A stretch of DNA of 64,000 bases from Nostoc sp. LEGE 06077 (GCF_015207705.1 NZ_JADEWI010000001.1:1-64000); one strand, 5' to 3'; positions 1 through 10,348 are shown, counted from the first letter of the stretch. The notes: generated by a model from the sequence alone, not told the origin. Made by a program: numbers and translations.

Positions 1-86
1 TACCTTCCCGAACTCAGAGGTGAAACGCTGCTGCGGCTACGATAGTTGGAGGGTTGCCTCCTGCCACAATTGCTCGGTGCCAGGTT
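1..86 (+). rRNA. rrf: 5S ribosomal RNA, 3' part (cut by window edge)
   Basis: The first ~86 bases match the 3' two thirds of a cyanobacterial 5S rRNA: the conserved CCGAACTCAG loop near the start, a GCGGCTACGATAG block in the middle and a closing GGTGCCAGG helix strand at the end. The 5' end lies outside the window. A strong hairpin follows directly, as expected at the end of an rrn operon, so 16S and 23S genes should lie just upstream. Recognised from memory of the 5S consensus; the exact 3' end is uncertain by a few bases. Confidence 0.88.
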
Positions 87-95
87 CTATACTTT

Positions 96-127
96 AAAAG
101 CCTCTTTCTCTTCAGAAAGGGGCTTTT
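96..127 (+). terminator. Rho-independent terminator after 5S rRNA
   Basis: A near-perfect hairpin: AAAAGCCTCTTTCT pairs with AGAAAGGGGCTTTT across a four-base CTTC loop, with one wobble pair, and ends in a T run. It lies 10 bases after the 5S rRNA and would end the rrn transcript. Confidence 0.85.
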
Positions 128-147
128 AAGTATCTACAAAGATTATA

Positions 148-834
148 TTATCGAGAGTTACTCTTATCTATACCACTATCACCAGTGCTAGAGGAATCAG
201 TATTTGATTTCTCCTCAGACTGGAGTGAACTTTTGGGTATATCAGTTTTAGAAGTATTCGCTGGACTGCCTGCCGCAGAATTATCATTAGAACTATTTCT
301 TTGAGGAGTGGTTTGTGTTCCCGAATTTGCAGGCTGTTGAGGGGGAACAGTAATGTTAATCTCTGGAGAGGACTGCGGTAAAGTTACAGATGGGGCTTGC
401 TGTTGGGGAATTAGAACAGGGACTTCTCGTGTTCTTTCGATAATTGTGGTTTGTTGTGGTTGGGGAGTTGGAAGGTCATTACTTGGTGAAGGATTAACTA
501 CTGGTTGAGTCTGTTCAATGACGGTTTCTCTGGGTTGATTAAAGTACCAAAATGCACCCACTATTAAACCAGCTAGAGATGTGAGCAAAATTCCTAATAA
601 TAAACCACGAGACGCATTTTCATTGTCACGTGCAGCTAAATTAGCTTGCTGGTAGTTACGCTCAATTTGTTGACCATTGACGTAACCAGTTTTGTAAGAG
701 TTGATATTGTTGGGATTGTTATTAACTGTTTCACTGGTGCGTGTCACGTTAGTGTGAGTGTTACCGTAATTATCGGTGTAAGATTCTTGTCTAGTGTCGT
801 TGTTATAAGTTTCGCGATCGCCTGAATTTGTCAT
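148..834 (-). CDS. Single-pass membrane protein with disordered tails, unknown function
   Basis: I do not recognise this 228-residue protein. The N-terminal ~75 residues are polar and rich in Asn, Thr and Tyr. One clear transmembrane helix follows (RGLLLGILLTSLAGLIVGAF), then a long tail rich in Pro, Gln, Ser and Asn that looks disordered. The layout suggests a membrane-anchored protein with both arms unstructured, the tail probably outside the cytoplasm. The reading frame continues 14 residues upstream to a TTG, but the first ATG (MTNSGDRE) is preferred, with AGGAG about 13 bases upstream. The gene converges on the rrn operon. No function can be assigned. Confidence 0.7.
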   Translation of the reverse strand: MTNSGDRETYNNDTRQESYTDNYGNTHTNVTRTSETVNNNPNNINSYKTGYVNGQQIERNYQQANLAARDNENASRGLLLGILLTSLAGLIVGAFWYFNQPRETVIEQTQPVVNPSPSNDLPTPQPQQTTIIERTREVPVLIPQQQAPSVTLPQSSPEINITVPPQQPANSGTQTTPQRNSSNDNSAAGSPANTSKTDIPKSSLQSEEKSNTDSSSTGDSGIDKSNSR

Positions 835-872
835 ACGATTAATTACACTCCTAAAGTCTAATTCTGCACATC

Positions 873-1109
873 TCAACCCTTGCGTATAAAAGAATTTGAA
901 GTATAAACTAGCAAAACTTCTGATATAGCTTGAGTTCTTTTTTTTACTTGGCTTTTAATGATATTCAGCATACCCTCTGTAATTGCACAGATGGTTCTAT
1001 CTAAAGTTGGGAATTGATCATCTGCCAAAAGAGTGAGCATCAAGTAGATATATCCGGTTATTAGCCAATTATCAGGCAGGTATTTTGGCAATCGCGGCAA
1101 AATAGTCAA
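873..1109 (-). CDS. Doubtful small ORF, unknown
   Basis: A 78-codon open frame fills most of the gap between the one-TM protein and tocopherol cyclase. It starts only at TTG codons, shows no clear ribosome binding site and matches no family I know. A short hydrophobic stretch (ITGYIYLMLTLLA) could be a membrane segment. It may be a chance ORF in the divergent promoter region, or a gene remnant. Confidence 0.2.
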   Translation of the reverse strand: MTILPRLPKYLPDNWLITGYIYLMLTLLADDQFPTLDRTICAITEGMLNIIKSQVKKRTQAISEVLLVYTSNSFIRKG

Positions 1110-1145
1110 ACTTGCTCACAGGCGATCGCGCATACTAAACAATAG

Positions 1146-2255
<1,110 letters not shown>

Positions 2256-2287
2256 AACTACTGCTATTATATTTATGCCTCGTAGTT

Positions 2288-2361
2288 GGGGCTGTAGCTC
2301 AGTTGGATAGAGCGAGCGCCTCCTAAGCGCTAGGTCGTGCGTTCGAGACGCACCAGTCCCG
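2288..2361 (+). tRNA. trnR: tRNA-Arg (anticodon CCU)
   Basis: A full cloverleaf can be folded by eye. The acceptor stem is GGGGCTG with CAGTCCC, the D stem is GCTC/GAGC, and the anticodon stem AGCGC/GCGCT encloses the loop CTCCTAA. The T arm is GTGCG-TTCGAGA-CGCAC. The anticodon CCT reads AGG arginine codons. The discriminator base is G. The CCA end is not encoded, which is common in cyanobacteria. Confidence 0.95.
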
Positions 2362-2592
2362 TCATTATCTAAAAATTCAAAAAAATTAATCGGGAGTTTT
2401 CAGCAAATCTTCCGAATTTATGTGAAGCTAACACCTAAATTGCCACCGAGAGTGTTTATGCCCAATTTAGCCTGTATACAACAAAATTTTTTTCACCAAA
2501 ATAGGGTAGATTTGACAAAAATCTGCTACCCTAACATATGTTTTTAACTTATTTAGAGAATATTACATCTTAGTACACGAAATCATAGAGCC

Positions 2593-3189
2593 TTGAAGAA
2601 CAATTTTTTGTTTACAGGTAAATCTTTTCGGTTTATGGTTCTTGCCGTACCCCTATTAATGTGGTTTGGTTATAAAGAAGTCCAAAAACAAGCTACACAA
2701 CCTGAAGCGGTCTTAGTTTTAGGTGGTTCAACCAAAAAATTAGAGAGAGAAAAATTTACAGCGGAGTTTGTTCGCCAGCATCCAAAGTTACCAATTTGGA
2801 TTTCTGGGGGTAGTCCACCTAGATCCACTCGCAAGGTATTTCTCAAGGCTGGAGTTGATCCTAAGCGGTTACACTTGGATTATGAGGCGGTAGACACAGT
2901 TACTAATTTTACCAGCTTAGTGGATGATTTGAAATCCCACGGAATTAAGAGAGTTTATTTGATTACTTCAGATTTCCATATGCGTCGTGCTTCTGTGATT
3001 GGTGAGATTGTCTTAGGTAGCCGGGGAATTGATTTCCAACCTGTATCTGTACCTTCAGAATCACCACCAGAACCGCTAGAGAAATCTATCCGGGATGGAG
3101 CCAGAGCCTTGGTGTGGGTTGCTACTGGTTATACGGGTGTTGATGGTGTTAAAAAAAGCGGTAAAGCGAGAATTGAGAGTAGGAAGTAA
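2593..3189 (+). CDS. YdcF/SanA-like DUF218 membrane-anchored protein
   Basis: A 198-residue protein with one N-terminal membrane helix (FMVLAVPLLMWFGY) and a DUF218 domain. The domain is marked by AVLVLGGSTKKLEREK near residue 40, WISGGSP near 75 and YLITSDFHMRRA near 125, the usual places for conserved residues. Relatives such as SanA, ElyC and YdcF affect envelope integrity, but their chemistry is unsettled. The frame starts at a TTG; an ATG at residue 15 (MVLAVPLL) would cut into the membrane helix, so the TTG is kept with reserve. It converges on the DUF2288 gene with a shared hairpin between them. Confidence 0.72.
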   Translation: MKNNFLFTGKSFRFMVLAVPLLMWFGYKEVQKQATQPEAVLVLGGSTKKLEREKFTAEFVRQHPKLPIWISGGSPPRSTRKVFLKAGVDPKRLHLDYEAVDTVTNFTSLVDDLKSHGIKRVYLITSDFHMRRASVIGEIVLGSRGIDFQPVSVPSESPPEPLEKSIRDGARALVWVATGYTGVDGVKKSGKARIESRK

Positions 3190-3204
3190 AAAGGTAAAAG
3201 GCAA

Positions 3205-3245
3205 AAGTAAAAAGTAAAAAATTATTTATTTTTTACTTTTTACTT
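3205..3245. terminator. Bidirectional hairpin made of A-rich heptamers
   Basis: A perfect 18-bp inverted repeat (3205-3222 with 3228-3245, 5-base loop) built from GTAAAAA heptamers. It separates two convergent genes and, being A-rich on one side and T-rich on the other, could end transcription from both directions. The same heptamer family recurs at several gene ends in the window. Confidence 0.6.
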
Positions 3246-3248
3246 AGC

Positions 3249-3542
3249 TTATGCTGCGATTTCTTGCACTAGAACAAAGGGTTGTAAAATCAGGGTGTTG
3301 AATCGTTTTTGCCGATCGCAATTCCATTCTCCAACTTGATCGATGGAAGGTTTGCCAATTAATTGCTCATCAATCCACTGCTGTACCGATTGAGTGTTAT
3401 CACTAGCGATCGCTTCTCCTACATCTAACAAGCTTAAACCCTGGGCTACCAAAATTACTGCATCGCGCTGAACATGAGGAATTAACCACTCCCATTCCGC
3501 TTCATCTAAGCTTTCTGTTAATTCTGCTCTTAAATCCGACAT
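3249..3542 (-). CDS. DUF2288 family protein
   Basis: A 97-residue acidic protein. The block ILVAQGLSLLDVGEAIA, followed by a predicted helix around SVQQWIDEQLIGKPS and the C-terminal end FNTLILQPFVLVQEI, matches the pattern I remember for DUF2288, a small family common in cyanobacteria and proteobacteria. No function is established. It has a clear ATG start, stands alone, and shares a terminator-like hairpin with the convergent DUF218 gene. Confidence 0.65.
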   Translation of the reverse strand: MSDLRAELTESLDEAEWEWLIPHVQRDAVILVAQGLSLLDVGEAIASDNTQSVQQWIDEQLIGKPSIDQVGEWNCDRQKRFNTLILQPFVLVQEIAA

Positions 3543-3634
3543 GATTTCTTTTGCTGGTTGTGATTAACTGATTTTACATTAGAGTTTAGGAGCTAGGGAC
3601 TCAGGGTTAGAGTAGAATCACAAAGGACTTTTAA

Positions 3635-4672
3635 CTAAACCTCTGCTTTCATCTCATCGATTTCAAATAAAGACACGATCACTCCCGTAATTGGAATAGA
3701 GATAAACACACCTAACAAACCTGCAACTCTAGCACCTACTAATAAAGCAAAAAATACTACAACAGGATTGAGATTCAGCGCACCTTGCATAATCCGAGGT
3801 GCAATTAGATTATCTTGAATTTGCTGAAGGATAATACAAGCAATGAATACTTTTAATCCTAACCAAACATTTTGAGATAGCACAATCAACGTGATGATAC
3901 CAACGCCTAAAGTTGCTCCTATCCCAGGAATAATATCTAAAAAGCCAACTATTATAGATAATAATAAAGCAAAAGGTACTTGCAGTAATACAAAAACAAC
4001 AAAAGTAGCAACTGTTAAAAACAAACTTAGTAATAACTGACCGCGAAAGAAGCCTAAAAAGCTACGTCTGATAATATTAGTAAATCTAATACGGCGCTGT
4101 TTAGGTAATATCTTCAAAATAAAATTCCACAGCTTTTCGCCATCTAATAGCATAAAAAATGCTACAACAGCAATCAAAATAAATGTGACGAAATTAGTCA
4201 ATAACTGTTGTAGAACAGTTAAGCTAGTTACTAAACCTGATATCGCCTGATTCCGCAGTTGCTCTTCAATTACACTTAAGTCTATTTGTAGATTGCGGTT
4301 CCGCAGAAATTCTTCTATTCTTTCTAAAAAAGGCGCAAGAGAACTTAAAAAACCAGAAATACTGTCTATTAATTGCTGTCCTTGGGATAACACGGCTATA
4401 CCAACCGTGATCATCAAGCCTCCCAGAATCACAATACTAAGTAAGAAAACGACAATCACAGCCACAGCATGAGGTAAAAACCGCCGCAACCAATATACAG
4501 GGTAGCTGAGTAAAAAAGCTAAAATTGCGGCAAATGTAAAAATAACTATGACCGCTTCAAAATATCCTAAAAGTTGGACAAAAGCCCAGCCAGCAGCCAC
4601 TAAAAGCAAAAAGCGGACTAACGCCAAATTATTCAACCGATTCCAAAAATGCTTGGCATCCAATCCACTCAT
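3635..4672 (-). CDS. AI-2E/PerM family membrane transporter
   Basis: A 345-residue inner-membrane protein with about seven or eight membrane helices arranged as two N-terminal pairs, a polar middle region (about residues 110-150) and a C-terminal helix block. The motif GFLDIIPGIGATLG and the end segment PITGVIVSLFEID are typical of the AI-2E transporter (UPF0118, PerM/TqsA/YdiK) family. Substrates differ between members and cannot be deduced here. The ATG start is clear. Two HIP1 sites lie in the 100 bases between it and the upstream acyltransferase gene on the same strand. Confidence 0.85.
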   Translation of the reverse strand: MSGLDAKHFWNRLNNLALVRFLLLVAAGWAFVQLLGYFEAVIVIFTFAAILAFLLSYPVYWLRRFLPHAVAVIVVFLLSIVILGGLMITVGIAVLSQGQQLIDSISGFLSSLAPFLERIEEFLRNRNLQIDLSVIEEQLRNQAISGLVTSLTVLQQLLTNFVTFILIAVVAFFMLLDGEKLWNFILKILPKQRRIRFTNIIRRSFLGFFRGQLLLSLFLTVATFVVFVLLQVPFALLLSIIVGFLDIIPGIGATLGVGIITLIVLSQNVWLGLKVFIACIILQQIQDNLIAPRIMQGALNLNPVVVFFALLVGARVAGLLGVFISIPITGVIVSLFEIDEMKAEV

Positions 4673-4773
4673 ATAATGTTTAAAAAATAGATTATTTTAG
4701 CGATCGCTACTACACATTAGCAACATATAAAATATCGAGTGGCGATCGCTACTATCTAAAAGTATATTTCTCC

Positions 4774-5412
4774 TCAACGCCCTAAATCGTGCATTTCGTT
4801 GATTACTGCTGCACACTTTTGAGTTACAGCCTCTAGTTGTTCTTTATTAGTAGAACTAGGAGGGTCAATCACCTCACCAATTCTGATTGTGAGAGGAACA
4901 GCACGGGGTAGAGACGAGCCTTTTTCTAAAATTTCTTCACTTCCCCACAAACTCACAGGTAAAATCGGTGCTTGCGCCTTTGCAGCTAGTAAGGCTGCAC
5001 CTTTTTTCGGGTCAGTAATTCTACCATCGGGGGTGCGAGTACCCTGTAAAAAAACTCCCACAGCCCAACCATTTTCTAAACATTCTAAAGCTGCGCGAAT
5101 CGCATTGCGATCGGCACTACCTCGACTCACTGGGTAAGCACCATACAATTTAATTGCTTGTGCCAAAACCGGAACTTCAAATAATTCTTGTTTAGCCATA
5201 TATGCTACTGGGCGACGCACACAATTAGAAACAATTGGCGGGTCAAAGTAACTAGCATGATTGCTAACAACTACTAATGGATCAGATTGCGGCACATTTT
5301 CCACCCCATAAATCTTGCCCCGAAAGTAAGCATGAAGCATGGGGCTGACAACCGACCATTTAAAGGCGTGGTAAAGTGCCAGACTAATAAGCGGTTCACG
5401 ACTGCGAGACAT
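4774..5412 (-). CDS. plsC: 1-acyl-sn-glycerol-3-phosphate acyltransferase (PlsC type)
   Basis: Transfers an acyl group to lysophosphatidic acid to give phosphatidic acid, the second acylation of membrane lipid synthesis. The 212-residue protein has the HX4D motif in VSNHASYFDPP (His52, Asp57), the substrate motif VFLQGTRTPDGR and the downstream ILPVSLWG. It has no long membrane domain and is probably peripheral. It follows plsX-fabH-fabD on the same strand, which supports a role in phospholipid or glycolipid synthesis. The 176-base gap to fabD holds repeats, so it may have its own promoter. Confidence 0.87.
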   Translation of the reverse strand: MSRSREPLISLALYHAFKWSVVSPMLHAYFRGKIYGVENVPQSDPLVVVSNHASYFDPPIVSNCVRRPVAYMAKQELFEVPVLAQAIKLYGAYPVSRGSADRNAIRAALECLENGWAVGVFLQGTRTPDGRITDPKKGAALLAAKAQAPILPVSLWGSEEILEKGSSLPRAVPLTIRIGEVIDPPSSTNKEQLEAVTQKCAAVINEMHDLGR

Positions 5413-5447
5413 AGGAAGTATGAAGTGTGAATTATGAAGTATGTAGA

Positions 5448-5537
5448 CGCTTTCTTTTAGCGGTGTTAGCGAAGCGGTAGCGACGTTCGCGTAGCGTCTC
5501 CCTTTGGGAGAAGGAGCGTCAGGGCTTGCCGCAGGCT
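5448..5537. repeat. Cluster of small dispersed GC-rich repeats
   Basis: Between plsC and fabD lies a GC-rich patch unlike its AT-rich surroundings, with short palindromic modules such as GCGTAGCGTCTCCCTTTGGG and AGGGCTTGCCGCAGGC. Similar modules occur near 10490, 11255, 42050 and inside the broken xisI gene. They look like the very small dispersed repeats known from Nostoc genomes. Confidence 0.6.
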
Positions 5538-5578
5538 AGTGTGAAGTATGGAGTATGAAATACTCCATACTTCACACT
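5538..5578. repeat. Perfect 19-bp inverted repeat of GAAGTAT heptamers, after fabD
   Basis: Arms 5538-5556 and 5560-5578 are perfectly complementary with a GAA loop. The arm is made of degenerate heptamers (GAAGTAT, GGAGTAT). It starts 10 bases beyond the fabD stop and could act as its terminator, although no T run follows. Related sequence lies at 8813-8861 and 10400-10444. Confidence 0.7.
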
Positions 5579-5588
5579 TTTGAATTTT

Positions 5589-6470
5589 TTAGTCCGTTAA
5601 TTCAGCAGCATTACGGACGTTCTTTAAGATTAAATCAGAAGTGGTGCGTTTAATTAAACCAGTTAAAACATTACCAGGGCCGATTTCTATGACTTGCTCA
5701 ATACCGTTAGCGGGTAATTGCAGCGAAATTTCTCGCCAACGGACAGAACCAGTCATCTGTTGAGTTAAACGCTGTTTTAAAATCTGGGCATCAGTTGAGG
5801 GTAAAGGCTCAACATTGGACATCACGAGTACAGTTGCAGGCTGAAATTCTACAGATTCCAGAATGTCTTGGAATTCACTCGCAGCCGCAGCCATCAAATG
5901 TGAGTGAAACGCCCCAGAAACTTTTAAGGGAATAGCACGCTTGGCTTTAACTTGCGACATGACTGTTTGTACAGCATCAGGAGTCCCAGAAATTACTACC
6001 TGTGCGGGACTGTTATCATTTGCCAAAACGACATCTGGTGTTGCGGCTATAACTGTTTCTAATTGTTCTCTGTCAAAGTTCATTAACGCCGCCATCATCC
6101 CACCAGCGGCGCTCTCCATCAGTTCTGCACGACGTTTGACTAAATGCAACCCAGCTGACCATTCAAATACGCCAGCCACATAAAGGGCAATATATTCACC
6201 CAAACTATGCCCAGCCACCAGATCTGGTTGCTGTCCCCTTTCTCGCATCAAGTCCGCGAGAATACTTTCCACAACATAAAGACAGGGCTGAGTATAAAGT
6301 GTCTGTCCTAACTTTTCTTCTTGGTTTTGGCAGATTTCGCTAACAGACCAGCCTAAGATTGCCTCAGCTTGAGTAAATTTTTCTTTAGCACCTGGTATAT
6401 CTAATAAATCTGTTCCCATTCCCAGGGCTTGGGAACCTTGTCCAGGAAACACCCATGCGGTTTTAGTCAT
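5589..6470 (-). CDS. fabD: Malonyl-CoA:ACP transacylase
   Basis: Loads malonyl groups from CoA onto acyl carrier protein for type II fatty-acid synthesis. The 293-residue protein starts with FPGQGSQALGMG, carries the nucleophile Ser89 in GHSLGEY, and the catalytic His189 in SGAFHSHLM. The C-terminal IEIGPGNVLTGLIKR is also typical. Length is standard. It lies downstream of fabH and plsX on the same strand, the classical gene order for fatty-acid initiation, although an A-rich repeat separates it from fabH. Confidence 0.95.
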   Translation of the reverse strand: MTKTAWVFPGQGSQALGMGTDLLDIPGAKEKFTQAEAILGWSVSEICQNQEEKLGQTLYTQPCLYVVESILADLMRERGQQPDLVAGHSLGEYIALYVAGVFEWSAGLHLVKRRAELMESAAGGMMAALMNFDREQLETVIAATPDVVLANDNSPAQVVISGTPDAVQTVMSQVKAKRAIPLKVSGAFHSHLMAAAASEFQDILESVEFQPATVLVMSNVEPLPSTDAQILKQRLTQQMTGSVRWREISLQLPANGIEQVIEIGPGNVLTGLIKRTTSDLILKNVRNAAELTD

Positions 6471-6480
6471 TGGTCAATAG

Positions 6481-6552
6481 TCAATAAAAAAATCAAAAGG
6501 CAAAAAGCAAAAGTAAAAAATTTTTACCTTTTTACTTTTAACTTTTTACTTA
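6481..6552. repeat. A/T-rich heptamer repeat between fabH and fabD
   Basis: Runs of AAAAGGC/AAAAGTA heptamers followed by their near complements (ACCTTTTTACTTTT) can fold into an imperfect hairpin. It sits inside the fab gene row, so it is either a partial terminator or simply a repeat insertion. Confidence 0.5.
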
Positions 6553-7551
6553 TTAATGCTTATTTCCCCATTTAAAAATTGCTGCACCCCAGGTCAGACC
6601 TGCGCCAAAGCCTGATGCTGCAATAATGTCGTTGGGTTGAATTTTACCTTGTTGCACTGCTTCATTTAAGGCCAGAGGAATAGAAGCAGCGGAGGTATTG
6701 CCGTAATTTGCCAGATTACTAATAACTTTTTGTTCAGGAATTCCTAGCCGTTGAGCAACAGCATCCAGAATGCGTTGATTGGCTTGATGTAAGATGAGCC
6801 AATCTATTTGGTCAACAGTCAGATTCGCTTCAAATAGGGCTTTATCAACAATTTCTGGGACTTTCTGGACAGCAAAGCGGTATACTTCCTTGCCGTTCAT
6901 CGTGATGGGTTGGTAAGTGCCTTGAGAAACATTGATGCCTGGGAGTATTTCTTGAGAAGTCGCTGAATAGCCTAGGTTGAGGTAATGATTTTGCGTACCA
7001 TCACTTTTGAGGGCAAATCCTAACAGGCGATCGCTTTCACTAGCTTGTAAAACTACTGCTCCCGCCCCATCACCAAACAAAATACAAGTTCTGCGGTCTT
7101 GCCAATCTACCCATCGAGAGAGGATGTCTGCCCCGATCAAAAGTACATTCTGATATACACCGGTTCTGATGTATTGGGCAGCAGTAACCAGACCAAAGAC
7201 GAAGCCAGAACAAGCGGCGGTTAAGTCAAATGCTACTGCTTTCGTCGCTCCCAACTCCGCTTGCACTTTACAAGCAGTACCAAACAAATCATCAGGGGTA
7301 GATGTTGCTAACAGAATCAGATCTAAGTCAGTGGCTTGAATTCCGGCAGATGCGATCGCTTGACGACCAGCCGCCGCCGCCAAGGAACTCAAGGAATTTG
7401 AAGGTTGTGATACTCGTCGTTGACGAATTCCCGTTCTTGTGGTGATCCATTCATCTGATGTTTCAACCAGTGCTGTTAGCGCCTGGTTGTCGAGGGAAGT
7501 TTCGGGAACTGCCGAGCCACTTCCTGTAAATGCTATGCCTAACTTTTGCAC
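6553..7551 (-). CDS. fabH: 3-oxoacyl-ACP synthase III (KAS III)
   Basis: Starts fatty-acid chains by condensing acetyl-CoA with malonyl-ACP. The Cys-His-Asn triad is visible: Cys114 in TAACSGFVFG, His in LILHQANQR and Asn in LANYGNTSAAS. The C-terminal GFGAGLTWGAAIFKW is diagnostic of FabH. Length 332 is usual. The start is a GTG at 7551 preceded by GGGAG, and the next residues (QKLGIAFTGSG) fit the family N-terminus. It sits between plsX and fabD on the same strand, about 90 bases after plsX. Confidence 0.95.
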   Translation of the reverse strand: MQKLGIAFTGSGSAVPETSLDNQALTALVETSDEWITTRTGIRQRRVSQPSNSLSSLAAAAGRQAIASAGIQATDLDLILLATSTPDDLFGTACKVQAELGATKAVAFDLTAACSGFVFGLVTAAQYIRTGVYQNVLLIGADILSRWVDWQDRRTCILFGDGAGAVVLQASESDRLLGFALKSDGTQNHYLNLGYSATSQEILPGINVSQGTYQPITMNGKEVYRFAVQKVPEIVDKALFEANLTVDQIDWLILHQANQRILDAVAQRLGIPEQKVISNLANYGNTSAASIPLALNEAVQQGKIQPNDIIAASGFGAGLTWGAAIFKWGNKH

Positions 7552-7642
7552 TCCTGCTCTCCCAAGCTCTCAGCATTTTGATCATTGTCTCTGCTGTTTT
7601 CCCACAACAAAGGACAAATGACGGATGACAATTGACCCATTA

Positions 7643-8668
7643 CTAACCGCTATCACGCTGAAGGATTTCGTATTGGGAATGAAGTCTTTGCAGTACCTGA
7701 TTATCCACTGCTTCTTTGGCCATCCGTATTGCACTAAAAATTGAAGGTGCTTGCGAACTGCCGTGGCCGATAAAACAAACTCCAGCCACACCTAACAGTA
7801 AAGCACCTCCATGCTCCGCATGATCCATACGCTGCTTAATTCGCTTGAGATTTGGTTTTAACAGTGCTGTCCCAATTTGACCGCGCAATCCTTGGGGCAG
7901 TTCTTCCCGTAAAATTTGCAGAATTACTCCTCCGAGGGATTCTGCAAATTTTAATAACACATTACCCACAAAGCCATCGCAGACAATTACATCAAATTCG
8001 CCCGAAAGCACATCACGCCCTTCGGCATTACCAACAAAATTAATTAGAGCATTCTCTCGCAGTAGTTGATGGGCGCGGAGGGCTTGCTCATTACCTTTAG
8101 TATCTTCTTCGCCAATATTCAATAACCCGACTTTGGGTGTGTCTGTACCCAAGACGTATTGGCTGTAAATCGAACCCATCATCGCAAACTGCTCTAAAAA
8201 CTTAGGACGGCAGTCTACATTAGCACCCACATCCAGTATTAACACTGGCTTGCCAGCCATAATGGTGGGGAAAACTGTGCCAATTGCTGGGCGATCAATT
8301 CCTGGCAACCTGCCTAAGCGCAGCAAAGCTGCTGCCATAGCTGCCCCAGAGTGTCCAGCAGAAAACACAGCATCCGCCTGCTGATTTTTTACCAAATCCA
8401 TCGCCACGTTAATCGAAGCCTTGCGTTTGCGTCTCACCGCATTTAAAGGCTCCTCATCCATAGCGATCGCATCTTCAGCAGGAACTATCTCCACCCTCTC
8501 CAAAGTAGTTTTTGGCGGCATGACAGCTTTAATTTGTTGGGGATCACCTACCAACAAGACTTTCACACCCAATTCTTCACTGGCGCGTAATGCCCCAGCA
8601 ACGATTTCTTTGGGTGCATGATCCCCCCCCATTGCGTCAATTGCTATCCGTGCGCAAGTCGATCCCAT
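7643..8668 (-). CDS. plsX: Phosphate acyltransferase PlsX
   Basis: Makes acyl-phosphate from acyl-ACP for the PlsY route to glycerolipids. The N-terminus (RIAIDAMGGDHAPKEIVAGA) is the family signature; further marks are SAGHSGAAMAAALLRLGR and the GFVGNVLLKFAESLG block. Length 341 is normal. ATG with GAG upstream. It is the first gene of the plsX-fabH-fabD row, so supply of acyl-ACP and its use for lipids are likely co-expressed. Confidence 0.95.
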   Translation of the reverse strand: MGSTCARIAIDAMGGDHAPKEIVAGALRASEELGVKVLLVGDPQQIKAVMPPKTTLERVEIVPAEDAIAMDEEPLNAVRRKRKASINVAMDLVKNQQADAVFSAGHSGAAMAAALLRLGRLPGIDRPAIGTVFPTIMAGKPVLILDVGANVDCRPKFLEQFAMMGSIYSQYVLGTDTPKVGLLNIGEEDTKGNEQALRAHQLLRENALINFVGNAEGRDVLSGEFDVIVCDGFVGNVLLKFAESLGGVILQILREELPQGLRGQIGTALLKPNLKRIKQRMDHAEHGGALLLGVAGVCFIGHGSSQAPSIFSAIRMAKEAVDNQVLQRLHSQYEILQRDSG

Positions 8669-8812
8669 TGCTCAGAGCTTCTAGAAACCTTACAAATTTT
8701 ACCAGATTGGCTTTGTTAAAAAACCGTAACTTTCTAACTGCCAAATTACTGTTGTTACTATTGCAACTTGATTTTGGCGGCAAGCCCAAGATAACACGAA
8801 TAAAGTATTAAT

Positions 8813-8861
8813 TCTGAAGTATGAAGTCTAAAAACTCATATTTCAGACTTCATACTTCAGA
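8813..8861. repeat. Perfect 17-bp inverted repeat of GAAGTNT heptamers after pepA
   Basis: Arms 8813-8829 and 8845-8861 (TCTGAAGTATGAAGTCT and its complement) are separated by 15 bases. It lies immediately past the pepA stop and may work as its terminator. It belongs to the same heptamer family as the repeats at 5538 and 10400. Confidence 0.7.
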
Positions 8862-8863
8862 CT

Positions 8864-10348
8864 TCACACTCCAGTTCCTAGTACCCAATTAACCAACATT
8901 CGCACACCGTAGCCTGTTGCACCGGAGCCGTTGTAGCCATTTTCTTTATCTGACCATACTGGCCCGGCAATATCTAAGTGCGCCCAAGGGGTATCTTTGA
9001 CGAACTGCTTGAGGAATAAGGCGGCGGTGATGGAACCCCCAGGACGCGGCCCGGTGTTTTTCATATCGGCAATGCCAGATTTCAAGCCTTCAAAATATTT
9101 CTCTTCCATTGGCATTCGCCAAATTTTTTCGCCGGATGTGGCAGAGGCTTTTTCTATCTGAGCAGCTAAAGCATCGTCGGGAGTATACAAGCCGGCAATA
9201 TCTTCACCCAACGCTATCACGTTAGCACCTGTGAGTGTGGCTAAATCAACGATCGCATCTACGCCTAATTTATCTGTATATACCAAAGCATCAGCTAAGG
9301 TTAAACGTCCTTCAGCATCGGTGTTATTCACTTCGATGGTTTTGCCGTTAGAGGCAGTGAGGATGTCGCCTGGGTGCATGGCGCGACCGCTAATCATGTT
9401 TTCGGTAACGGCGGAGATAAAATGAACTTCGGCATCAGGTTTAAGTTGAGCGATCGCTTTTGCCGCACCCAAGGTTGCAGCTGCACCACCCATATCAATT
9501 TTCATGGTTTCGATGCCGCTACCTGCACCTTTAATATTCAATCCACCAGAGTCAAAGGTTAAACCTTTACCAATAATGGCTAGTTTCTTTGTTGGTGTGC
9601 CTTCTGGTTTGTAAGTGAGGTGAATAAATTTGGGTGGTAAGTCAGAGGCTAGGGCAACTCCTAAAAAAGCCCCCATACCCAGCTTTTCACAATCTTCTTT
9701 TTCGAGTATTTCTATTTGTAAACCGTAGTCTTTGGCGATCGCTTGGGCTGTCTCTGCCATTGTAATGGGTGTAACTGCGTTGGCTGGGGCTGCTACCAAC
9801 TCTCTCGCCAAAATCACCCCGGATACAATTTGATTTGCACGGGTAATTGCCGCTTCTTGCCCATCAAAACCCAGCAATTCTATGGTTTCGACCTTTGAGC
9901 CTTTATCGTCTGGTTCTGATTTAAAACGTACATCTTGGTATAACGCCAACTGTACACCTTCGGCGATCGCTTGGGCTGTGGCATTTGGGTCGTTATTCCA
10001 CAAGGGAAAGCTAAATCCGAGAGTTTTGGTTTTTTGTTTTTTGGCTACCTTTGCAACCGCCGCCGCCGCCCGCCGCAGACTATCTACTTTCAGCGCGTCC
10101 GGTTTTCCTAAGCCAACTAAAATTACTTTTTTAACTGCACCACCGCCACTGACACGAGTAAAGACAGTGCTGTTGGCTTTGGCTGTAAATTCTTCTTCGG
10201 CAATTACTTCTTTTAAGATGCCAGCAAACTTGTCATTTAAAGTTGCCAGTTCACCTGTTAACTCTACTGCATCTTCAAATAATCCAATTGCTAAAGTATC
10301 GCCTGCCCACTCCAAGAGAGGCTGATTACTGAGTTGAATTGCTGCCAT
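8864..10348 (-). CDS. pepA: Leucyl aminopeptidase (M17)
   Basis: A cytosolic two-metal aminopeptidase of peptide turnover, usually hexameric. The 494-residue protein has a variable N-terminal domain (about 1-170) and the M17 catalytic domain with [14 protein letters not shown], the signature [16 protein letters not shown], and a Gly-rich [18 protein letters not shown]. These hold the metal ligands and the catalytic Lys and Arg. Length is standard. It has an ATG start and lies between repeat patches, with no obvious operon partner. Confidence 0.95.
   Translation of the reverse strand: MAAIQLSNQPLLEWAGDTLAIGLFEDAVELTGELATLNDKFAGILKEVIAEEEFTAKANSTVFTRVSGGGAVKKVILVGLGKPDALKVDSLRRAAAAVAKVAKKQKTKTLGFSFPLWNNDPNATAQAIAEGVQLALYQDVRFKSEPDDKGSKVETIELLGFDGQEAAITRANQIVSGVILARELVAAPANAVTPITMAETAQAIAKDYGLQIEILEKEDCEKLGMGAFLGVALASDLPPKFIHLTYKPEGTPTKKLAIIGKGLTFDSGGLNIKGAGSGIETMKIDMGGAAATLGAAKAIAQLKPDAEVHFISAVTENMISGRAMHPGDILTASNGKTIEVNNTDAEGRLTLADALVYTDKLGVDAIVDLATLTGANVIALGEDIAGLYTPDDALAAQIEKASATSGEKIWRMPMEEKYFEGLKSGIADMKNTGPRPGGSITAALFLKQFVKDTPWAHLDIAGPVWSDKENGYNGSGATGYGVRMLVNWVLGTGV

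Noticed and set aside
3181-3245. Possible CRISPR-like or tandem array in the A-rich repeats
   Set aside because: Units are 7 bases without spacers; this is a simple tandem repeat. No CRISPR array is seen anywhere in the window.
7582-7791. 69-codon minus-strand ORF between plsX and fabH
   Set aside because: It overlaps the plsX 3' end in another frame and resembles no family.
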